Source: Actinomycetes bacterium
GTDB lineage: Bacteria > Actinomycetota > Acidimicrobiia > Acidimicrobiales > RAAP-2
DNA length: 64,000 nucleotides
Direction: 5' to 3'
Assembly: GCA_021778895.1 (NCBI GenBank)
Contig: JAJYBR010000007.1
Location: forward strand, 36,774-100,773
A program made the translations under genes and the position numbers. Under the pieces are notes generated by a model. It ran no database searches. It saw nothing but the letters and a program-made list of their open reading frames with translations, and had not been told where the DNA came from. Shown one piece after another: positions 51,826 through 58,772 of the stretch (the stretch's first letter is position 1; each line of letters begins with the position of its first letter).

Positions 51826-52250
51826 CGAGCGGTCCTCGACGTCACGGAGATCGGGCTGGTGAACCGCGGCAGCGCCAGGGGCGTGGCGAGCGACACGGCC
51901 GGAACCTGCGTGATGGTCGTGGGATCCACGAGGTGCAGCCCCCGGGCCTCCGTGGCCACGACACCCGGCGTCGAAAGACTCGACACCGAGCTCACCGACT
52001 GCGCGTAACTCGACTGGGCCGTCGTCAGCTCGTTCTGGAGCCGCTGGAGCTGGACCTGCCGATTGGCGGCCAGCATGCTGCCCGCGACGGATACCGCCAA
52101 CGCCGCCAGCACGACGATCGCCGAACGGCGGGCGGGCGAGACCGCCCGACGATGCACCCGCACGCGGGTCGGTGCGGGTCGGGTCTGGGGACGGGCGACG
52201 TCGTCGCGCACCAGGCGATCGACGCGCCGGGGGAAGGTGACGACGCTCAC
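51822..52250 (-). CDS. ftsL: FtsL-like septum protein
   Basis: 142 residues: basic N-terminus, one membrane helix (about 45-62, AIVVLAALAVSVAGSMLAA), a short coiled coil (NRQVQLQRLQNELTTAQSSY), then a Ser/Pro-rich tail. Sequence similarity to FtsL is weak, as is common; position between rsmH and ftsI and the topology give the call. GTG 52250 overlaps the rsmH stop (GTGA). It would bridge FtsQ and FtsI/FtsW. Confidence 0.75.
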   Translation of the reverse strand: MSVVTFPRRVDRLVRDDVARPQTRPAPTRVRVHRRAVSPARRSAIVVLAALAVSVAGSMLAANRQVQLQRLQNELTTAQSSYAQSVSSVSSLSTPGVVATEARGLHLVDPTTITQVPAVSLATPLALPRFTSPISVTSRTAR

Positions 52251-53260
52251 GCCGCGACCTTCCACCCAACGCGTAGGCGTGCGGACCGCGCGCGCGGGTT
52301 GGCGGCTACCTCCGCCGGCCCCGCCTGGATGGCGCGCAGGCTGCGAACTCGGAGTGTCGGGACGGCGCCGCAAACGCACGGCAACCCCGGAGGACAGGTG
52401 CATCCCCCGGTCACGCCCTCACGGATGAAGTCCTTTACGACGCGGTCTTCTCCCGAGTGATAGGAGATGACGATCAGGGCACCGTCAATGCGCAGCGCCG
52501 CGAGTGCCTGACGGAGCCCATCGACGAGCTCGGCACCCTCTTCGTTGACCGCGCGGCGGAGCGCCTGGAAGACGCGAACGGCACTGGGGCCCCGACGCCG
52601 AGCGCCGGGAGGAACCGCGCGGTCCACGACTGCGACGAGCTCACTGGTCGTCTGCGGTCGAGAACGCATGATCGCGCGGGCCAGCACCCGGGCGAACCGG
52701 GTCTCGCCGTTCTCCCGTAGAAGGAGGACCAGCGTGTCCTCATCGACGCTCTCGAGGAACTCCGCCGCCGTCGCACCCTGCGTGGCGTCCATGCGCATGT
52801 CGAGTGGCGCATCGGCGCGAAGGGAGAACCCGCGATCAGGAGCGTCGAGCTGGTGCGAGGAGACTCCCAGGTCGAACAGAACGGCGCCGACGGCCGAGCC
52901 GGCCAGGAAGGCGGACTCCCGCTCCAGAATGGCGCTGAGCTCGCCGAAGCGTCCCGCCACCACGCGGGCGCGATCGCCGAAGGGCGCGAGGCGCTCGCCG
53001 GCCACCACGCGGGCCTCGGGGTCGCGGTCGATGCCGAGGACGCGGATGCGTGGGTGGGACGTCAGCACCGAGGACGCGTGCCCGCCACCGCCGAGAGTGG
53101 CGTCCACGACGACCTCGGGCTCGTCGGCGATCAGGTCCGCCACCTCGTCGACCAGGACGGGTACGTGGTAGCCGCCAGCACCCCCGTGCGGCGCGCTGGC
53201 TCCGTGGACCCGCCGCCCCGGTCGTGGGGCGCGTCGGCGCGTCGGCTCCGCCGCCATCAT
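52247..53260 (-). CDS. rsmH: 16S rRNA (cytosine-1402-N4)-methyltransferase
   Basis: 337 residues. YHVPVLVDEVADL, VVDATLGGGGHASSVL and GIDRDPEA form the SAM site; VLFDLGVSSHQLD, DAPLDMRMD and VISYHSGEDRVVKDFI are family motifs. A CTCPPGLPCVCG segment follows. It methylates C1402 of 16S rRNA. ATG 53260 overlaps the mraZ stop (ATGA) with GGGAG five bases upstream. Confidence 0.94.
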   Translation of the reverse strand: MMAAEPTRRRAPRPGRRVHGASAPHGGAGGYHVPVLVDEVADLIADEPEVVVDATLGGGGHASSVLTSHPRIRVLGIDRDPEARVVAGERLAPFGDRARVVAGRFGELSAILERESAFLAGSAVGAVLFDLGVSSHQLDAPDRGFSLRADAPLDMRMDATQGATAAEFLESVDEDTLVLLLRENGETRFARVLARAIMRSRPQTTSELVAVVDRAVPPGARRRGPSAVRVFQALRRAVNEEGAELVDGLRQALAALRIDGALIVISYHSGEDRVVKDFIREGVTGGCTCPPGLPCVCGAVPTLRVRSLRAIQAGPAEVAANPRARSARLRVGWKVAA

Positions 53261-53673
53261 CCGGGCTCCCGGAATGCTGCCTCGGCCGGTTCGACGATCG
53301 CCGCGTACCGGGCGGGCGACCACAGTTCGACGTGGTCGATGGCCCCGATGACCAAGATCTCACCCTCGAGCTCGGCGTAGTCCCGAATCGAGGTGGGGAG
53401 CGCGAGACGACCTTGCCGATCGATCTCCACGTCGGCCGAATGGGCCGCCCAGTACCGGGCTTGCTGACGTCCGTCGCCGCCCCCGTGACGACTTTGGTCG
53501 AGGCGCTCGTCGGCCTGGCGCGTGAACTCGCTCGGCGTCCACAGGGCGGCGCATCCGTCCAGGTGCGGGCTGACGTGCCCGCCGCGCTCGAACGCGGGCC
53601 GGAAGCGGACCGGCAGGATCAGACGACCCTTGACATCAAGTGCGTGCTGGAAGCGTCCGACGAAACCCAGCAC
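53257..53673 (-). CDS. mraZ: MraZ transcriptional regulator
   Basis: 138 residues, two AbrB-like MraZ domains: VGRFQHALDVKGRLILPVRF and, in the second half, VEIDRQGRLALPTSIRDYA. MraZ binds repeats upstream of its own gene and tunes the dcw operon. GTG 53673 has a GGAGGT site. It is the first gene of the cluster; matching repeats lie at 53701-53740. Confidence 0.92.
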   Translation of the reverse strand: MLGFVGRFQHALDVKGRLILPVRFRPAFERGGHVSPHLDGCAALWTPSEFTRQADERLDQSRHGGGDGRQQARYWAAHSADVEIDRQGRLALPTSIRDYAELEGEILVIGAIDHVELWSPARYAAIVEPAEAAFREPG

Positions 53674-53700
53674 CCACCACCTCCTTCGTCATCCATTTCC

Positions 53701-53740
53701 CACCACTCTGCGCCACTGTACACCACAAGTCACCACTCCG
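53701..53740 (-). promoter_or_regulatory. MraZ operator: four 10-bp direct repeats, with a -10 inside
   Basis: On the plus strand the units are CACCACTCTG, CGCCACTGTA, CACCACAAGT and CACCACTCCG, exactly 10 bp apart; on the minus strand each contains GTGGTG or GTGGCG. The period and the GTGG core fit MraZ-binding repeats. A TACAGT hexamer (53720-53715, minus) inside the array could be the -10, so bound MraZ would block it. It lies 28-67 bp before the mraZ start. Confidence 0.75.
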
Positions 53741-53858
53741 GCGCCCAAAATATCCCAAGAAAACGGGGCTCTGCCACCGGTTAGCACGAGGTCGCCGGGT
53801 CCGTCAGGGCGTGCGCGGGGACCTCGGGGGGACACGAGGATGCGTGAGGTGATCCGGG

Positions 53859-54524
53859 CTAGATCGCGGGGTGGTCGACGACGTCAACGACCCAGGGACC
53901 GCCCTGGTCGACCAGTGCCGCGACCACCGCCTCAGGATCGTCGAGACCGAGCGATCCAACGGTGTGGTGGCGCATCTGGGCGCCGAGACCGGGAGGCGGT
54001 GCCGCGAGCCAGTCGAGCACGCGGGCCGCCGGCTGGGAGGGGATCTGGGTCGAGATCAACGCCCCTTCGCGGACGCGCCACTGCATCAGCCCCACGGCCT
54101 TGCGGTCCTCGACGAAGACCTCACCGGGGCCGCGCCCGGCGAAGCACACGACGCGATGCTCGACGGCCCCCGTGACTGGGCCCGCGTGCACCGACACGGC
54201 TCCGGCCACCCGGTTGGCCAGCACGGCCCGCCACCACTCTCCGGCGCCTAGCGCAGCCTCGCGAATGTCGGGAGTCCACCGAGGATCCGTGGAGGGGATC
54301 CACCAGTCGACCCACAGCCCTCCGGGGTCCAGCACCACGATGCCACCGCCGCCCCGCCGCCGTCGCAGCTCCAGGCGGCCGCGGGCCGCCGAACTCAACA
54401 GCTCGACGTCCTGACGGCTCCCGAGCACCACGTAGGTCATGTGCATCCGGTGGACGATCAGCGCGCCGGATCGTCGGGCGCGCAGCGCCTCGTAGTTCAA
54501 GAGCGCAGGAACGGAGCCGCTCAC
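53859..54524 (-). CDS. LplA/LipB/BirA-superfamily ligase-like protein
   Basis: 221 residues. RRRGGGGIVVLDPGGLWVDW is the substrate loop of lipoate ligases, and EDRKAVGLMQWRVREGALIS carries the lysine (K in DRKAVG) that binds the adenylate. It could attach or transfer lipoate, octanoate or biotin. The C-terminal accessory domain of full LplA is missing. GTG 54524 overlaps the HNH stop (GTGA). Specificity is unknown. Confidence 0.72.
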   Translation of the reverse strand: MSGSVPALLNYEALRARRSGALIVHRMHMTYVVLGSRQDVELLSSAARGRLELRRRRGGGGIVVLDPGGLWVDWWIPSTDPRWTPDIREAALGAGEWWRAVLANRVAGAVSVHAGPVTGAVEHRVVCFAGRGPGEVFVEDRKAVGLMQWRVREGALISTQIPSQPAARVLDWLAAPPPGLGAQMRHHTVGSLGLDDPEAVVAALVDQGGPWVVDVVDHPAI

Positions 54525-55027
54525 GAAGCTTGCGGCAAGAAGGGAGCCCACGACGGCTCGGGGTCCGGCACCGAGCGCCAGCGCCACCACAGTCCATCGG
54601 GCACCCGCGGCTCGAAGTGCAACTGCCAGCCGATCTCGTCGAGCAGACGGTCTCCCTTGAGGGTGTTGTGCCGGCGGCAAGCTGCGACCACGTTGAGCCA
54701 CTCGTGGCGCCCTCCCCGGCTCTTGGGCACGACGTGGTCCACCGTGTCAGCGTGGCCCAGGCAGTACGCGCACCGGAAACCGTCGCGCACGAGGAGGGCA
54801 CGCCGCGTGAGCGGGGGGATCCGGGCCGCAGCAGGAAGGCGCACGTAGTCGTTGAGCCGGATGATCGAGGGCACCGTCACCGAGAGGGTCGCCGCGTGGT
54901 ACACGGTCGGCTCATCCTCGGTGGCGACGGTCTCGGCTCGCCCCCCCAACATCAAGACGACCGCCCGACGCTCCGACACCAGTTGCAACGGCTCGTACGT
55001 GGCGTTGAGCAGGAGCACCCGGCCCAT
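54521..55027 (-). CDS. HNH endonuclease family protein
   Basis: 168 residues. The first 75 residues are a family-typical N-terminus (GRVLLLNATYEPLQLVS); the HNH motif is C-AY-C (RCAYCLGHADTVDHVVP), KSRGG, then CRRHNTLKGDRL. This is a common actinobacterial housekeeping type, not a restriction or homing system. ATG 55027 has TAGGTT six bases upstream. It is coupled to the ligase-like gene. Confidence 0.88.
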   Translation of the reverse strand: MGRVLLLNATYEPLQLVSERRAVVLMLGGRAETVATEDEPTVYHAATLSVTVPSIIRLNDYVRLPAAARIPPLTRRALLVRDGFRCAYCLGHADTVDHVVPKSRGGRHEWLNVVAACRRHNTLKGDRLLDEIGWQLHFEPRVPDGLWWRWRSVPDPEPSWAPFLPQAS

Positions 55028-55033
55028 ACGTAG

Positions 55034-55039
55034 AACCTA
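55034..55039 (-). promoter_or_regulatory. Predicted -10 hexamer TAGGTT for the HNH gene, built on the upstream stop codon
   Basis: TAG 55039-55037 is the stop of the upstream gene and the first half of the hexamer. Six bases separate it from ATG 55027. Confidence 0.5.
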
Positions 55040-55336
55040 CCGGCTCGCGCGCTGGTGATTGGACCATCGTGCGGCCGCGACTACCTCTTGCGGGCTCAGT
55101 ACGCGGCCGTCTCGCCCCGCTGCGGTGTGGACCCGGAATGCCCAGTACGCCGGATCGGGCACGGGTAGCCAGGGCCGATGCCGCCACCAGCCGGGCTGTC
55201 GCAGTCGCCAGGCAGCGCGGAGCACGGAGGGCACGAACTGGGGACGGCGCCAGAGATAGGACGCCAGCCCGGGAACGGCCGTCCACGGTGAGTCTCCGTT
55301 CGGTCGTGCCACGCCGTCGGGAGGTGTCGCCTTCAT
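55037..55336 (-). CDS. Small Trp/Arg-rich actinobacterial protein
   Basis: 99 residues, soluble, very rich in Trp, Pro and Arg: WTAVPGLASYLWRRPQFVP, RQPGWWRHRPWLPVPDPAYW and AFRVHTAAG. I recognise it as a conserved hypothetical found near dcw genes in actinobacteria but have no function. The 109 bp upstream (55337-55445), before the DUF3040 gene's end, hold no recognisable gene or hairpin. Confidence 0.6.
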   Translation of the reverse strand: MKATPPDGVARPNGDSPWTAVPGLASYLWRRPQFVPSVLRAAWRLRQPGWWRHRPWLPVPDPAYWAFRVHTAAGRDGRVLSPQEVVAAARWSNHQRASR

Positions 55337-55445
55337 CGCGGCGCCAACGGGTGACGGTGACCTCGGTCCATCCCGGACTGCCCAGCGTCGCCTCCCGCAT
55401 CCGGAGCCGGCACGCGCACTCCCCCATCGGCAGTTGGTTGCCCGC

Positions 55446-55832
55446 TCACTCCGTGCGACGTCGGATGTGTGAGACCCAGTCGCGGATGCGCCGCAGGCGC
55501 GGCTGGCCGTGCGCCGTCTCGGAGTCTCCTTGAGGCGAGCGCGTAATGTCGTGCCACGATGCCTTCCCGAGGAGTCGGGCGTTGCGCTCGATGACGATGG
55601 CCGACACGAACATCAGGGCGACGCCGGCCAGACCCAGCAGCGTGGATCGTGAGAAGAAGATGACGAGGATGAGAAGGCCTGCCACGAAGCCCATCGCCCC
55701 CCAGCGCACGCGCCGGCCGCCGTGCGAGTACACATTGGTCTCGGCAACGTTGCGCGCGAAGCGGGGATCCTGCCGACTCAGCGACTCTTCAAGTTGGGCC
55801 AGAATTCTCTGCTCGTGCTCCGACAGCGGCAT
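55446..55832 (-). CDS. DUF3040 membrane protein
   Basis: 128 residues. PLSEHEQRILAQLEESLSRQ then DPRFARNV is the DUF3040 start, followed by two membrane helices (about 51-70 and 72-90) and a basic tail. Function unknown; common in actinobacteria. ATG 55832 is fixed by AAGGAGGTGTG; upstream in-frame codons are excluded. It is divergent from the phosphatase gene; a TACCAT (55869-55864 region) may be its -10. Confidence 0.85.
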   Translation of the reverse strand: MPLSEHEQRILAQLEESLSRQDPRFARNVAETNVYSHGGRRVRWGAMGFVAGLLILVIFFSRSTLLGLAGVALMFVSAIVIERNARLLGKASWHDITRSPQGDSETAHGQPRLRRIRDWVSHIRRRTE

Positions 55833-55892
55833 CACACCTCCTTCCGCGCACTCGTTGTCATGGTACCGTCCGGCCCGCCGAAGTCGCACATC

Positions 55893-56429
55893 ATGGAGCC
55901 TCCAGATGCCCGCATCCCCAGCGAGCGCATGATGGTTCGGGTCGCGACAATCTGCACCGGAAACATCTGCCGCTCACCCATGGTTGAGGTGGTTCTCAGC
56001 CACCTCGTGTCCCAAGATCCCGCACTGGCTGACCAGGTCGTCGTCTCCAGCGCGGGCACCACGTTTTGGCACGTCGGCTCCCCGATGGACGCTCGGGCCC
56101 GTCGGGCGCTGGATCGCGCCGGGTTCAGCGGTCCGGGCACGCCAGCCGCCTTCGCGAGTCCGGGCTACCTGGACGAGCAGGATCTGGTCATCGTCATGAC
56201 CCGCGAGCACCGTGACGAGGTGCGACACCGCACCTCGGGCCGCCCGGACCGCGTCGTCCTCCTGCGCACCCTTGACGGCTCGCCGCACGCACTCGACCTG
56301 GCCGACCCGTACTACGGAACCGACCTCGACTTCGACCGCTGCCTGGAGGTCATCGTCCACCACCTGACGTCGCTGGTGGCCTCGTGGGAGCGACGTCGCG
56401 GCCAACACGACTGGTGGCTCGTCCCGTGA
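55893..56429 (+). CDS. Low-molecular-weight protein tyrosine phosphatase
   Basis: 178 residues from ATG 55893, or 166 from ATG 55929. The P-loop is ICTGNICRSPMVE with nucleophile C and R; the general acid is D in ADPYYG. ATICTGNICRSP places the core two residues after the second ATG, so the first 12 residues may not be translated. It may control tyrosine kinases or polysaccharide export. The TGA overlaps the nhaA GTG. Confidence 0.88.
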   Translation: MEPPDARIPSERMMVRVATICTGNICRSPMVEVVLSHLVSQDPALADQVVVSSAGTTFWHVGSPMDARARRALDRAGFSGPGTPAAFASPGYLDEQDLVIVMTREHRDEVRHRTSGRPDRVVLLRTLDGSPHALDLADPYYGTDLDFDRCLEVIVHHLTSLVASWERRRGQHDWWLVP

Positions 56430-57595
56430 CGGCACGGCGTCGGAGTCCCTGGATCGCCGGCGAGGCCGCGATCGCCGCGGGGATCGGCTTGGGCGCGGTG
56501 GGAGCACTCGTGTGGTCGGGGGCGGCTCACGCCTCCTATGCCGCCGTCATCGATGGCCGGACGAGCCTTCCCGTCCTAGCCCAGCTCCACGTGCGCAGTG
56601 TGCGCGAACTCGTGGCGTCACCGCTCTTGGCGATCTTCTTCTTCGGCGTCGGGCTGGAACTCGCCCGTGAGCGTCGCCACGGCATCCTCGCCCGCTGGCG
56701 CCACGCGATGAGCCCGATCGCCGCGGCCCTCGGCGGCATGGCCGCCACAGCGATCGTCCAGGTAGGGATCGGGTTGGCAACCTCCACGCCCGATCTGGTG
56801 CACGGGTGGGGTGTCCCCATGGCCACCGACGTCGCGCTGGTCCTCGGCGTCGTCGCGGCCGTCGGGCACCGCCTCCCCCTGACGACCCGCCTCTTCCTAT
56901 TGGCCCTGGCCGTCACCGACGACCTCGTCAGCGTCGTCGTCCTGGGCGTGGTCGCAGGACGATCTCTGCGACCGTGGGGCCTCGTCCTGATCGTCGCGGC
57001 CGGCATCGCCCTCTACGCTTCGTCGCGCCGATGGCCCGGCACATCGCTGCGCTGGACCTTCCTCGCTCTGCTGTGGGCACTGTTCGCGTGGACCGGGATC
57101 GAGCCGGCCCTGGCGGGTGTCCTCACCGGCCTACTGGTGCCGAGCGACCAGTCCTCCTCCGAGCGCCTGGAGCCCGTGGCCTCGTGGTGGTCGACCCGCC
57201 TGATCCTCCCCGCCTTCGCTCTGGTGAGCTGCGGGCTCGATTTCTCCCGGCTGTCGTGGCGGGGACCGGTCCCGGGGATCCTCATCGGCGTCGTCGCGGC
57301 CCGCATCGCCGGAAAAGCCCTCGGCATCGTCGGCGGCGTGGCGCTGGCCAAGCGGCTCGGCTGCGACGCGCCCGCCGGTGTGCGCGGTCGCGTCTTGTGG
57401 GGAACGGGGCTGGTGTGCTCGATGGGCATCACGATCCCGGTGCTCTTTGCCGACGCCTTGTTCCCCGCCGACGTGCGCGTCACCGACGCCTTCACCGCCG
57501 GTCTCTTGGCGGCCTCCGTGGTCGGTGCGGCCGCCGCCTACCTTCTCTGGCGCTGGCCACCCCGCGTCGGGCGCCCGGACCTCTCGCGGACCTAG
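56426..57595 (+). CDS. nhaA: Na+/H+ antiporter NhaA
   Basis: 389 residues, about twelve helices. The ion-binding aspartates are in PMATDVALVLGVV (counterpart of D133) and LAVTDDLVSVVV (D163-D164 counterparts). FFFGVGLELARER and GLVCSMGITIPVLFAD are conserved. GTG 56426 overlaps the phosphatase stop. The stop shares CTAG with msrA. It exports sodium in exchange for protons. Confidence 0.9.
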   Translation: MTARRRSPWIAGEAAIAAGIGLGAVGALVWSGAAHASYAAVIDGRTSLPVLAQLHVRSVRELVASPLLAIFFFGVGLELARERRHGILARWRHAMSPIAAALGGMAATAIVQVGIGLATSTPDLVHGWGVPMATDVALVLGVVAAVGHRLPLTTRLFLLALAVTDDLVSVVVLGVVAGRSLRPWGLVLIVAAGIALYASSRRWPGTSLRWTFLALLWALFAWTGIEPALAGVLTGLLVPSDQSSSERLEPVASWWSTRLILPAFALVSCGLDFSRLSWRGPVPGILIGVVAARIAGKALGIVGGVALAKRLGCDAPAGVRGRVLWGTGLVCSMGITIPVLFADALFPADVRVTDAFTAGLLAASVVGAAAAYLLWRWPPRVGRPDLSRT

Positions 57596-58233
57596 GTCCC
57601 GAGCACCCCGATCGGGCAGGCGACTCCGGTGCCGCCCAGCCCGCAGTAGCCCTGGGGGTTGGCCACGAGGTACTGCTGGTGGTACTCCTCGGCCAAGTAG
57701 AAGGGACCGGCCGGAGTGATCTCCGTGGTGACGGGACCGAATCCCGCGGCTCGCAGGATCTGGTCGTAGGTGTCGCGCACTCGCGTCGCCACGGCGGCCT
57801 GCTCGTCACCGCTCACGAAGATCGCGCTGCGATACTGCGTGCCGACGTCGGCACCTTGGCGATTGCCCTGGGTGGGGTCGTGACTCTCGAAGAAGTGCGC
57901 CAGCACCTGGTCGTAGGACAGCCGTGCCGGGTCGAAGGCAACCATCACCGTCTCGGCGTGGCCCGTCCGGCCGGTGCAGACCTCCTCGTAGGTGGGATTC
58001 GGCGTGAAGCCGCCCTGGTAGCCGACGGCCGTCATCTCCACGCCCGCCAGCCGGTAGAAGGACCGCTCGGCGCCCCAGAAGCACCCGAGCGCCACATGGG
58101 CCTGCTGCAGCCGATCGTCCACCTCGACGGTGAAGGCGCGTCCGTAGACCAGGTGCGCTCGATTGACGGTGATGGGTGTGGCGCGTCCCGGCAGCGCCTC
58201 GCTGGCCGTCACCATCTCCTGTCGCTGCCGCAC
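57592..58233 (-). CDS. msrA: Peptide methionine sulfoxide reductase A
   Basis: 213 residues. ALGCFWGAERSFYRL has the catalytic cysteine; VGYQGGFTPNPTYEEVCTG, FFESHDPTQGNRQG and AEEYHQQYL are family motifs, and C197 and C206 near the C-terminus (GYCGLGG, VACPIG) may recycle the enzyme. It repairs Met-S-sulfoxide. GTG 58233 is fixed by TAGGAT six bases upstream. It is divergent from the Fur-type gene over 52 bp. Confidence 0.93.
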   Translation of the reverse strand: MRQRQEMVTASEALPGRATPITVNRAHLVYGRAFTVEVDDRLQQAHVALGCFWGAERSFYRLAGVEMTAVGYQGGFTPNPTYEEVCTGRTGHAETVMVAFDPARLSYDQVLAHFFESHDPTQGNRQGADVGTQYRSAIFVSGDEQAAVATRVRDTYDQILRAAGFGPVTTEITPAGPFYLAEEYHQQYLVANPQGYCGLGGTGVACPIGVLGT

Positions 58234-58239
58234 GCCGGA

Positions 58240-58245
58240 ATCCTA
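58240..58245 (-). promoter_or_regulatory. Predicted msrA -10 hexamer TAGGAT
   Basis: Six bases before GTG 58233. Confidence 0.5.
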
Positions 58246-58273
58246 CGGGTCGACCATGGACCGCCGATCGCCC

Positions 58274-58279
58274 TAGGCT
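58274..58279 (+). promoter_or_regulatory. Predicted -10 hexamer TAGGCT for the Fur-type gene
   Basis: Six bases before GTG 58286. With the msrA hexamer 28 bp away, both -35 regions overlap around the GGTCGACC palindrome (58248-58255). Confidence 0.5.
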
Positions 58280-58285
58280 CGGCCC

Positions 58286-58762
58286 GTGGACGGCACGTGG
58301 TCCCGCGACGACATTGCCGCCAGCGTGCGCCGTGCCGGTGGACGGATGACTGCCGCCAAGCGAGGAATCGCCGACGTCCTGGCGGCCACCGGCACCGACC
58401 TGTCGGCCGAAGAGATCACCCAGCGCGTGCAGTCGACCCGGCCGGAGATCTCACCGTCGACGGTCTACCGCGTCCTCGACGAGTTCGAGGATCTCGGCAT
58501 CGTCGTGCACGCGCACCTCGGCCACGGTGCCACCGTGTACCACCTCACGGGCGCCCCGCACGGCCACGTCGTGTGCACCCGGTGCGGCACGAGTTCCGAA
58601 GTTCCCGCCGAGCTGTTCGACCGCATGGAGGGCGAGCTCCTCAAGCGCTTCGGCTTCGCTCTCGATCGGCACCACGTCGCCATCGCCGGCCTGTGCGCGG
58701 CGTGTCGAGGAGTCCAAGGGCGAGCGGCCCCCGCAGACCGGGCCCGACGCCGCGCCCACTAG
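58286..58762 (+). CDS. Fur-family metal or peroxide regulator
   Basis: 158 residues. The winged helix is EEITQRVQSTRPEISPSTVYR; the metal-sensing part has H75/H77/H80 (VHAHLGH), HGHVVCTRCG with C97/C100, and C137/C140 (LCAAC), which form the structural zinc site. The extra histidines before the hinge fit Zur or PerR-like proteins; the effector metal cannot be assigned. Its divergent partner is msrA, so an oxidative-stress role is plausible. A short basic tail follows. Confidence 0.87.
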   Translation: MDGTWSRDDIAASVRRAGGRMTAAKRGIADVLAATGTDLSAEEITQRVQSTRPEISPSTVYRVLDEFEDLGIVVHAHLGHGATVYHLTGAPHGHVVCTRCGTSSEVPAELFDRMEGELLKRFGFALDRHHVAIAGLCAACRGVQGRAAPADRARRRAH

Positions 58763-58765
58763 GTT
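58760..58765 (+). promoter_or_regulatory. Predicted -10 hexamer TAGGTT, built on the Fur-type stop codon
   Basis: TAG 58760-58762 ends the regulator gene and begins the hexamer; seven bases separate it from GTG 58773. Confidence 0.45.
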
Positions 58766-58772
58766 CTGGAGT

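Noticed and set aside
53741..53858. Possible small gene or terminator between the MraZ operator and the ligase-like gene
   Set aside because: No ORF with a start signal and no stable hairpin with a U-tract is visible; I only see a locally AT-richer patch (53745-53775) likely to be promoter DNA.
54521..55027. HNH gene as part of a defence or mobile system
   Set aside because: It belongs to a common actinobacterial housekeeping type with no methylase, integrase or toxin neighbour.
54912..55427. 171-codon minus ORF covering the gap at 55337-55445
   Set aside because: It mostly overlaps the 99-residue protein and HNH genes in another frame and is Arg/Ala/Pro-rich shadow sequence. The gap itself shows nothing.
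58248..58255. GGTCGACC palindrome as a Fur box
   Set aside because: It is only 8 bp and GC-rich, unlike AT-rich Fur/Zur boxes; kept only as a landmark of the overlapping promoters.
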